64,000 bases of DNA, taken from assembly GCA_016841675.1 (NCBI GenBank), contig JAENYQ010000006.1, positions 19,893 to 83,892 on the forward strand. Direction: 5' to 3'. This DNA is from Desulfotomaculum sp. Lineage in GTDB: Bacteria; Bacillota; Desulfotomaculia; Desulfotomaculales; Desulfallaceae. The notes beneath the pieces are model-generated. The model did not search any database. It saw only the letters and a program-made list of their open reading frames with translations, and was not told the DNA's origin. Shown piece after piece: positions 1 to 9,400 of this stretch. Made by a program: the position numbers and the translations under genes. How positions within the stretch are numbered: position 1 is the first letter of the stretch; every line of letters begins with the position of its first letter.

Positions 1-2
1 TT

Positions 3-80
3 AATGTCGGAGAAATAGTTGTTGTGGATGGCTCAGCAGGAATAGTGTATAAGAAAGGAACAACGGTGCCTGGCCCTTAA
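3..80 (+). CDS. C-terminal end of a PEP-utilising/swivelling-domain protein (partial)
   Basis: The open frame enters from the left edge and ends at TAA, reading NVGEIVVVDGSAGIVYKKGT. A gly-rich 'GD/GE-IVxVDGSAGIVY' tail is typical of the mobile phosphohistidine domain of PEP synthase, PPDK and related proteins. Only 25 residues are visible, so the full protein cannot be named. Between here and 388 I see no convincing gene. Confidence 0.45.
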   Translation, partial: NVGEIVVVDGSAGIVYKKGTTVPGP

Positions 81-388
81 CTTATTAAGTAGAGTAAACC
101 CCGGCAAATGTCTGGGTCTAATATTATAGTTTTGCGTAGTACAACTAAACTGGATTCGCTACTCAAAAAGCATACCGGGCTGGTACCTTGGAAAATCACC
201 TTCCTGACAACACTTTTGGGACCAGTCCGTCTTATAAACAGTACATTATCTGGCATGTTCATCACTATTCCCGCTCTATGACCAGACCTTATCGTAATCT
301 TTAAATACATATGTGTAAATTTAAAATACAATAGTTGACTTTATAAATATTACTATTTATAATTCGAGCATTAAAAGGAGTGGTTGAT

Positions 389-604
389 ATGTCAGTATCT
401 GAGCAGCTTAAAATACTGTGTGTCAAGCTCGGGGTAAGTGTTTCCGAGCTCGGGCGGATGGCTGGGAAAAGCCCGCAAGCTTTCAGCCAAAAGATGAAGC
501 GGGAGAGCTTCACCGTTGACGAGTTGAAACAGATTGCAGAAGCGGCAGGCTGTAAATATGAATGTGCCTTTATCATGCCGAACGGAGAAAAGGTTACATA
601 CTAA
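389..604 (+). CDS. Small XRE-like helix-turn-helix protein
   Basis: A 71-residue protein that is almost entirely a helix-turn-helix domain of the Cro/XRE type (VSVSELGRMAGKSPQAFSQK forms the turn), followed by a short C-terminal strand region. ATG 389 is chosen because AAAGGAG lies 8 nt upstream; the GTG at 380 falls inside that ribosome site. It ends 20 nt before the Fic start, so the two are probably co-transcribed. It may be an antitoxin or transcriptional regulator for the Fic protein; that role is inferred from position only. Confidence 0.7.
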   Translation: MSVSEQLKILCVKLGVSVSELGRMAGKSPQAFSQKMKRESFTVDELKQIAEAAGCKYECAFIMPNGEKVTY

Positions 605-624
605 CTAGAAGGAGAAAAATCCAA

Positions 625-1374
625 ATGAATATATATCAAAAGGTTGACCTCTTTAAGGCCTCCATCGACAAGGTACGCCCCTTCGCGGGTGAGCTGCTGA
701 AGGAGATTAAAAGCTATTACCGCATTGACCTCACCTGGTCAAGCAATGCCATTGAAGGTAACTCGCTTACCGAGAGCGAGACGAAGGTGCTGCTGGAGGA
801 TGGCCTAACCATTGGAGGTAAGCCGCTTCGGGACACGTTTGAGGCCCTGGGCCATGCGCAAGCGTATGACTTCATGTTCACGCTGCTGCAAAGCCGCCGG
901 ATTACCGAGAACGACGCTTTGACCATGCACCAAATGTTCTACCGTAAGATTGATTCTGAGGCCGCAGGCCGATACCGCACCCGCTCGGTCATAATTACCG
1001 GCTCAAAATATGCTGTATGTAAACCGGGGTTGATTAAGGATGAGATGGGTTTGCTGTTCCAGTGGGTAGCCAACGAGCGGGACAAATATCACCCGGTAGA
1101 GTTTGCAGCGCAATTACACAAGCGGTTCGTGCTAATCCATCCGTTCATTGATGGCAATGGGCGCATATCCCGCTTGTTGATGAACACAGCCCTGATTCAG
1201 GATGGGTATATGCTGGCCATCATTCCACCGGTCTTGAGACATGAGTATATCACACTACTGGAGAAAGCCCACAAAGATGACCGGCCATTCATGGACTTCA
1301 TCGCGGATCGGGTAATGGAATCCCAGAAGGAGATCATACGACTATTACACATTCCGTTCCCAAAACTTTTGTAA
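625..1374 (+). CDS. Fic family protein (probable AMP/NMP transferase)
   Basis: Fic domain protein of 249 residues. The catalytic loop HPFIDGNGRISR matches the family signature HPFx(D/E)GNGRxxR, with the catalytic His and the Asp for Mg2+. Near the N terminus SNAIEGN fits the inhibitory motif (S/T)xxxE(G/N), so this is an autoinhibited class with its own inhibitory helix. The start at 625 has AGAAGGAG upstream; the track's 562 start lies in the preceding gene. Fic enzymes transfer AMP or other nucleotides to hydroxyl groups of target proteins. The target is unknown. It pairs with the small HTH gene upstream. Confidence 0.85.
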   Translation: MNIYQKVDLFKASIDKVRPFAGELLKEIKSYYRIDLTWSSNAIEGNSLTESETKVLLEDGLTIGGKPLRDTFEALGHAQAYDFMFTLLQSRRITENDALTMHQMFYRKIDSEAAGRYRTRSVIITGSKYAVCKPGLIKDEMGLLFQWVANERDKYHPVEFAAQLHKRFVLIHPFIDGNGRISRLLMNTALIQDGYMLAIIPPVLRHEYITLLEKAHKDDRPFMDFIADRVMESQKEIIRLLHIPFPKLL

Positions 1375-1421
1375 TATCTGAAGACTGCATAATTATGGTT
1401 TTTGTCAACCTGAAAACTGAG

Positions 1422-2030
1422 TTATTTGTTCTCCCTGCCGTTGGCTTCCATCCAGGCAAACAAAAGGGCGCCGCCCCTGGAAACAATATTTGTTAACCGC
1501 TGGTTTTTTTGAAAGTCGTTGCTGTTTCACAATTGATCCCGGCGTGAATGGTCATAAAATCCACACCTTCCCGGGCGTGTTTTTCCACCACACCTAAAAA
1601 TTCTTGGGCGGTAATACTTTCAAGTTCCTTGTCGTAATAGCCTACGGCGTCGTAAATGGGGACCGTTCCAATGGCCGCCAGAAATTTCCACCAGGCGACG
1701 TCTGAATTCCCCGGTTTTGCCGTAACAACTCAAGTCCATGATGGCATCTGCTTTGAGTTCCACCGCATAGCGCGCCTTTTCCATCTCGGATTCTACGTCG
1801 CAGCAATCCTTGGAAACACCGATGTTAACGTTTATTTTAGTCTTTAGCCCCCGACCGATGCCGCAAGGGTGCAAGGAAAAATGTTTTTTATTGGCCGGGA
1901 TGACCACCTAGCCCTCGGCCACCAATTGTTGCAGTTTGTCCACTTCCATATTTTCCTCGCGGGCCACAATTTCCATTTCCTTGGTTATGATCCCCTTGCG
2001 GGCGGCGTCCATTTGCGTGTTGTAATGCAC
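1422..2030 (-). pseudogene. thiC: Broken thiC (HMP-phosphate synthase)
   Basis: Reads from GTG 2030, two bases after the thiE stop. ThiC blocks are recognisable: [62 protein letters not shown] and [18 protein letters not shown]. The gene is broken in at least three ways: an in-frame TAG where 'VAEGRVVIPANK' is expected, a frame change after [11 protein letters not shown] with a probable small deletion, and a frameshift in a T7 run near 1506. It stops after GREN, so more than half of the roughly 430-residue enzyme, including the C-terminal Fe-S cysteines, is absent. It cannot encode active ThiC. Confidence 0.85.
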
Positions 2031-2032
2031 AA

Positions 2033-2701
2033 TTAATCCCCCTTCCCATTAATGACGGCCCGTAAAGCGCGCACCTTGGCTGCTATATCCACGGCCCCTA
2101 CAATCTCCGTAACCAGAGCAATACAGCGGGCGCCCCGCCGGCTAACTTCGTTGATGTTATGTTCCTTGATGCCACCGATGGTAACGAACGGTATGTTTAC
2201 ATTGTTGACGGCATATTCCAGGTAATCCAGCCCCACCGGTGCGCACACATCTTGCTTAGTTTTGGTGGCGAAAATAGGCCCGACGCCGATATAATCCACT
2301 CCGCTGTTGACAGCGGCCCGGGCCTGGGCAGGGGAATGGGTGGACATACCGATAATCATTTCATCCCCCAGCAGGTGGCGAACTTTTTCCGGTGGCAAAT
2401 CATCCTGGCCGAGGTGCACGCCGTCGGCGCCCACCAGCAGCGCCAGATCAATATGATCGTTAACAATAAAGGTAACGCCGGCTTCCCTGGTGATGTCCCT
2501 TATTTGCAGACATTCATTATATTTTTCCCGGAGCAATTTTTCCTTTTCGCGGTACTGGATAACCCTGATACCGGCGGCAACCATTTGCCGGACCACTTCA
2601 ATATTGCTTCGGCCCAGGGAATATTCCCCGGCGGTGATGCCGTAGATGTCCGCCTTCAGTAGCCCGGCCATGCCCGGTTTATGTGCCACAATTATCACCA
2701 A
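2033..2701 (-). CDS. thiE: Thiamine phosphate synthase
   Basis: TIM-barrel enzyme joining HMP-PP and thiazole phosphate to form thiamine phosphate. Recognisable blocks are VIQYREK, FIVNDHIDLALLVGADGVHLGQDD, IGMSTHS, DYIGVGPIFATKTK and FVTIGGI, spread over about 210 residues with no gap, and length is normal for ThiE. The exact start is uncertain: TTG 2701 or nearby GTG codons sit behind a GGGGG ribosome site, while ATG 2671 matches the usual family start. It lies between truncated thiH and broken thiC and is the only apparently intact member of this operon. Confidence 0.9.
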   Translation of the reverse strand: MVIIVAHKPGMAGLLKADIYGITAGEYSLGRSNIEVVRQMVAAGIRVIQYREKEKLLREKYNECLQIRDITREAGVTFIVNDHIDLALLVGADGVHLGQDDLPPEKVRHLLGDEMIIGMSTHSPAQARAAVNSGVDYIGVGPIFATKTKQDVCAPVGLDYLEYAVNNVNIPFVTIGGIKEHNINEVSRRGARCIALVTEIVGAVDIAAKVRALRAVINGKGD

Positions 2702-2707
2702 CCCCCG

Positions 2708-3355
2708 TTAGATCATCTGCCAGTCTTTAAAAACCGGCTGATAACCGTGGTTATAAATCACCCTGGTCATCGCCGCCACATCCCTCTCATCGGAGATATC
2801 AAACTGCCCGGTGGAATTTTCGGCACCCGTCCGTCCGCCCACCGCCGTGCAGGACCCCGCCGACATTTTGGTGGCGCCCAACTGAATTAGATGCTCCCGC
2901 AGTTCCGGGCTTTCCCGGGTGGAAATGGTAATTCCTCCCCGGGGCATAAACAGTCTGTAAGCGAGGATATATTGGACCAGGTTTTTATCGGTTACCGTTA
3001 CCCGGGGCGGAAAACCACCCAGATACGGACGCATCCGGGGCGGGGATATACTTACCTCGACGTCGGTATAACGGTTTTGTAAATAGTTGGCGTGCAGCCC
3101 GGTGAAAAATGCCTCAGTGCGCCAGTCATGCAATCCCAGCAGGGCGCCCACGTTGACCGATCGGATTCCGGCCCGGCAGGCCCGTTCCGGTGTGTCCAGT
3201 CGATAACGGTAATCACGTTTTGGCCCGGCCGGATGCACTTCAAGATAAACTTCCTCGTTGTAAACCTCCTGGTATATCGTCAGGCTGTCCACCCCCGCGG
3301 AAACCAACTCAGCATACTCATCCTCGGCCATTGGATAAACCTCTATAGAGTACAT
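2708..3355 (-). pseudogene. thiH: Truncated thiH (C-terminal part of tyrosine lyase)
   Basis: 215 residues matching the C-terminal part of ThiH, the radical SAM tyrosine lyase of thiazole synthesis: [14 protein letters not shown]-like start, [42 protein letters not shown], and GITISTRE near the end. The N-terminal ~150 residues with the CxxxCxxC cluster motif are missing, and the glucan synthase gene ends only 55 bp upstream, so a rearrangement removed the 5' half. Seven bases separate it from thiE. Without the radical SAM motif it cannot be functional as ThiH. Confidence 0.8.
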
Positions 3356-3409
3356 TCGATAGGATTGATAGGATATATTTGTGTTTGTACTTATGCTTTA
3401 GAAGTGTAT

Positions 3410-6400
3410 CTACAACTCCAGAACGACATGATGGACTTGCCCGTCGTCGTGCAATTCAACGCAAGGTCCCTCCTGCACGTCTTGCTCCGAAAGCGCAACT
3501 TCCCGCCCATTAATTTGTAAAGCGGTCGCTCCGCCGGACTTGCGCGACGGATTTTTGACCGTAATAAGGTAGCGTGCGTCGCCAAAACGGTAGCTGACAG
3601 AAAACTCCGGCCATTCGCAAGGAATGCAAGGGCAAATGTACAACCGTTGGCCACGGCGGCGCAGGCCGAGAATCCACTCCACTCCTGCCTGGTACATCCA
3701 TCCCGCAGCGCCGGTGTACCACGTCCAGCCGGCGCGTCCCTGGTGCGGATCCGCCGTGTAAACGTCTGCCGCCATGACGTAAGGTTCACCGGCATATTGC
3801 CGCACTTCATTGGGCGTGCGGGTGTGATTGAGAGGATTTAACATCTGAAACAATTCCAAAGCCTTATCTCCATTGCCAAGCCGGCACCAGGCGATAATGC
3901 TCCAGATAACACCGTGCGTATACTGGGCTCCGTTCTCCCGAATGCCGGGCGGGTAGCCCTGAATGTAGCCGGGACTCGGATCCGTGCGGTCAAAAGGCGG
4001 CGTCAAAAGACGCGCCACGGATAGATCCCGGTCCACCAGCTCGCGGTCGAATGACTGCATAGCCTGTAGTGCCTTCTCTCGGGGCGCCGCGCCGGAGATA
4101 ACCGACCACGACTGGGCGATGGCATCAATCCGGCATTCCTCATTGTAAATAGAACCCAGCCATTGTCCGGCGTCGGTGAAGGCCCGCCTGTACCACTGCC
4201 CATCCCAGGCGTGCTCATCAAGGGATGAAGCCAACTTACCACGTACATCTCGGTAGCGTACCGCCCGCCGGGCATCGCCGCGCCGCCGGCAAAGTTCCGT
4301 GAACCGGTTCAGCACTGCACAGAGGAACCAACCCAGCCACACGCTCTCACCGCGGCCTTGGGCGCCGACACGGCTCATACCGTCGTTCCAGTCGCCGATA
4401 CCGATCAGCGGCAGATCGTGTTCGCCGAAGCGATGCAGGGCCCTGTCGATGGCACGCAAGCAATGCTCGTAAACGGCGCCGCTTTGGGTAGAAATCTGGG
4501 TCGGTTCGTATCTTTCATGTTCACCCTCCGGCAAAAGTTCACTATGCAGATACGGCTCCGTCTCGTCAAGTATACTGTCGTCTCCCGTATGCTCGACATA
4601 CCGTCCGACGGCATAGGGCAGCCACAACAAATCGTCGGAGAAACGCGTACGGATGCCGCGCTGCGTCTCTTCATGCCACCAATGCTGCACGTCGCCCTCC
4701 TCATATTGATGTGCGGCGTGCAGCAAAATTTGCGCCCGCGTGAGGTCGGGACGGGAGTGCAGGAGCGCCAATGAGTCCTGCAGTTGATCGCGAAAGCCGT
4801 ACGCGCCTCCCGCCTGGTAAAAGGCGGACCGTGCCCACATTCTGCAGCCCAGGGCCTGGTAAATCAGCCAGCCGTTCAGCAAGACATCCATCTCCGGGCA
4901 GGGCGTGGAAACCGAGACCTGGTCCAAAACACCAGCCCAGAATTCCCGTACCAGTTCAAAGGCCTGGTCGCAGACACTGTTTTGGCAGTATTTTTGCGCC
5001 AACTTAACGACGGCTTCCCGGGAATTTTCGCACCCGAGCAGGATGTAAACAGTCCGTTCGGCGCCAGGCTCCAGGGTGAGCTTAGCCTGCACCGCACCGC
5101 AAGCGTCATAAAGTGCTCCTGTTTGGCCTGACAGGCGTTCCCTGCCCATGGCGGCGGGATTTTCCAGTGTACCGTTGCGGCCAAGAAATTCGTTGCGGTC
5201 TGCCGTCCAGGACAGCTCGTCCGCCCCGGCGGGATTCCGCTTCGCTTCGCATTCCGCCGCAGCCGGTGGGTCGACAGGCGCTTCCGGTTGCGGCTGCACC
5301 CCTAAAAAGGCTGTGGCATCGCGAAATGCCTCCTGATATGCGTTGCGGGCCAGCATAATTTGGGCCGACTCATCCCACTCCGTGATGATGAAAGAGGCGT
5401 TCGCCTGGCGCTGTACACCCAGCACCCATTCTGCGTAATAGGTGACGGAGAGGCGCCGCCTCTCGGCACTCATGTTCTGCAGCCGCAATTTGACCACCTT
5501 GACCGGATCATCCAGCGGAACAAAAACCGTCATTCCCTGCCTGACACCGTGTCTCTCGTGGCGAAAACACGTAAACCCCCGGCCGTGGGTAACCGTGTAA
5601 GGTTGGCCTGCTTGTACGGTGGACGGCGTGGTAGACCATAGTTCGCCACTCTCTTCGTCCCGCAGGTAACACACTTCACCCGGCTGGTCGAGCACAGGAT
5701 CGTTGGACCATGGAGTCAGTTTAAACTCACGACTGTTGCGCCACCAGGTGTAACCCGTACCGAGCTCGGAAACAAGGCAGCCGAAGCGCGGATTGGCGAT
5801 GACATTGATCCATGGCGCCGGCAGATGATTGCTGTTTTTGATTATAATCTGATACTCCCGGCCATCCGGCGAAAATCCTCCCCAACCGTTGAAGAACATT
5901 AATTGGCGCATGTCGTCCGGCGGATGGGCAGCAAATCTGTTTAACGGCGCTGCCGGCGTGAGGGGTGCCGGGAAGACGGTATCCCACCGGGGTAGTTTGG
6001 TTTGCGCCTTGAGGCTGGGGCCGCCTGCCCGCAGCACAACGCGGGCTGTGGCCAGCAACAGTGTCCTGTCGTCGTCCGGCAGTTGATCGGCATTGATGAT
6101 AAAAACACCGCCGGGCCCTGTACCATGCCGATAAACGACTTGTTCCACCGCCCGCCGCAGTGCTTCCTGCAAATCCTGCTGGTATCCCCCCGCCGATTCG
6201 TTTAGAACGACCAGGTCGAATAGGAACCCCAGGCGGCGTAAGTACTCGTGCCCGGTCAGCAGCTTGACGACAAACTGCATATTGGCCCGGTTCTCGATCC
6301 GTACCAGGATCATCGGCACATCTCCGGAAACTCCGTAAGCCCAGAGGTCGGACTGCCCCTTTACATTGGCATTGATATTAAGCTTGCGCTCCTGCCGTAG

Positions 6401-9400
6401 TGGCGGAGTATACAACACCCGGCCCGCAAAAGCTTGGAAAGTCATGGCCTTGGCGGCAGTCAAGTGCAAATGTCGAAGTTCGATTTGACTGCGATTCCAG
6501 GCCAGTTGAAATGTTCGTTCCACTGCCAGATCCCCCGGGAAACGGCTAACAATGTCCATCGCCTCTTCCTTCGTGTCTGCCACAGCAGTAACAGCGTTAA
6601 GTTGCACCTGTTCACCGGGCTCAATGCTTAAACGCCTGCGCATGATCAAGGCGGGGTCTGCCACAGAGCCCACCGTGCCACGCAGGCGGGAACGGATTCC
6701 CTGCGGCTGGGAGAGCGGATGACCCCGGCCGATAAAGACGGCCCGATCAGTCTCGTATTCCACCGATCCCAGTGTTTGGCCTGGACTTATAAGCGAATGC
6801 GCCACCCATAACGGTGGCTCGTCTTCCTCGCGAGGTCTACGCCGGGCCAGCAGGCACTGGGCATCCTCCACATATGCCGTTTTAATGAACAATTTGCTAA
6901 AGGCCGGGTGCGCATCGTCGGCGCTGGGAGGCGCCAGGGCCAGTTCAAGAAACGTTGTGACTTCGATGATCCGCGCTTCATTCCCTGCGTTGGTGAGCGT
7001 CAACCGGCGGACTTCCGCATTCCATTCCGGAGACATACAGATTTCCAGGCTCGTCTGTACGTCTCCGTCCACGCGCATAAAGGCTGCCCGATCAAGGTAG
7101 AATTGCACCCGTTGTTCATGAGACGGGACACGGCACGGCTGAAACGCCGGCGACCATAGCATGTCGCGGGTAACGTCACGAATATACATGTAGCTCCCCC
7201 AATTGTCCAACACCGGATCCTCCCGCCAGCGCGAAATGGCCAGGCCTTTGTACCGGCTGAACCCGCTGCCGCTGTTGGTTACCATGGTCATCAATGTCCC
7301 GTTGGAAAGGACACACACTTCCGGTGCAGGTGTATCCGCGTTGAGGTATTCACGCAGGGCTTCGGCCACTGCCGGCCTGGTATTAGGCACATGCACCCGG
7401 GCCAGGGCGGGATGTTTAATGATTTTAGGCTGCGGGGGAATACGTTCCTGCAGCAGCAGTTCCGCTGCCTGCACGCGCTTATCACGGTGAAAACGTTCGT
7501 ATATTTTTTTCGGCGCCAGCAAGTTGGCCAGGGCGAGCAGGCTCATGCCCTGGTGATGGGCCATAAAACTGCGGATGACTATCCTGGTCTGATCCTTCGG
7601 CAGCCGCTGGGACGTGAAATCTATGGCTTCGTAGTAGCCGTATTTCCCCCGGGCGCCCAGATCATCAAATTTGCGCAAATCCGCCAGCCCTTGCCGCTTG
7701 GCAAAGGGTAAGGCCAGGATTGTCGCGTAGGGCGCCACAACCAAATCTTGTTCCAGGCCGCGCTTGAACCCGAGGCCGGGAACGCCAAAGGCCCGGTATT
7801 GATAGTTCATCTGATAATCAAAGGCGTAATAACCGGATTCGGAGATGCCGAAGGGGACTCCCCGTTGATGCGCGTACTGGATTTGCCGTTTGACCACCGC
7901 ACGGTAAGTGCTGTCCCAGACGGTGTTTCGGTAGGTACGCATAAAGAGCCAGGGCATTAAATATTCAAACATGGTCCCGGACCACGAAAGCAGCGTGACC
8001 CGCCGCCCTACCCTGGTCATTGTCCGCCCCAGCGCATGCCAGTGCGACACAGGCACATGACCCAGGGCGATGGCAATAAAGCTTGACTGCCTGGACTCTG
8101 ATGCCAGGAGGTCATACAGGATTTGATCCGGTTCACGCAGCCCGGCGTTGTAGCCCAGGGTGAACAATTTAGCCTTAGGGTCGTAAAGCGGGCGAAAGTC
8201 TGTCCCATTGATCAGCGCCTCCAGGCGAGCGATCAGATTTTGCCCGCGGGCCGGCCAATCATCCAGGACGCTTTGGGGCGATGTTCTGCTATGGGCTACA
8301 TTGTTATCTTTCAATGCAGGGGTTAACTCCCCGGCAAATAAAACATTAAAAGCTTCCGTTGCCTGACCGCGATCTTGATCAGAACCTGGCTGTTCGCCTT
8401 CGCTATCCGACTTGAGCCAGTCCTCAACTCCCTCTTTGACCGTCATCAAACTGCCGACGAAGTTACCGGAATCCACTGTTGATACGTACAGCGGAGGTAG
8501 TGGTTCGAGGGTGACCGTGTCGTACCAGTTGTAAAGATGGCCTTTCCATTTATCCAGGTGCTCCACCGTACTGATGGTGCGTTCCAAACGCTCAATTAAG
8601 CCGGGCGTATCGATGAACCCGAAATCCCGTGCCGCCAGCGCGCAGGCGAGATAAAGCCCGATGTTGGTGGGCGAAGTGCGGTGCGCTATCCCGTTGGGCG
8701 GCTCGATTTGCACATTGTCAGGTGGCAACCAATGATCTGTTTCAGTAACGTAGTCTTCGAAAAACGTCCAAATCTGTTTCGACAACTTGCGTAGTTCGGC
8801 CTCCTCAGCCGCTGCCAGCGGGCGCTCGGGCCGCTGCACGGGTCGGTCCAACCAGCGGACCGCCAGGGGAGCGACAGCCCATACAGCGGAAAGCGCCAAG
8901 CCTGTCCACTGCAGCGCCGGAACAGCGCTAGCCGCCGCTGCCAGCGCAAAGAGGAACACCAGCGTGTAACCTCCGTACATACCCAGCAGCGCAGGGTAGC
9001 GCCTGCCCCGACTACGGCGTTCAATTTCCGCGGCGCTGACCCATTCGAGCAAATGGCGTTTGGACACGAATAAGCGGTACAGGGTTCTGGCGATTGCATC
9101 CAGCAACACCACGCTTTGAAACGGCAGGGTCATAATGGTTAACAAAACTTTCCCGGCTGTAGCCAGCAAGCTCCGGGGACGCCAAACCGTCCGCCTGATG
9201 GCCACCAATTGGCGGATCAACGGCAAGAACAATGTAACGAACACCAAAGCAAGCCAGCGCCCGGGAGAGCCTGGTAAGACGGCCAGACCCAGCAGCAGTA
9301 CCGTAAAAAATGCCATCGGAAGCAAACTGCGGCGCAGATTGTCGATCATCTGCCAGCGGCTTAAAGGGGATAAATCTACCGGCAAAAGCGTTCCCCGCCG

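Noticed and set aside
77-331. 84-codon minus-strand ORF near the left edge
   Set aside because: No recognisable domain, weak ribosome site and it overlaps the end of the partial gene; likely chance.
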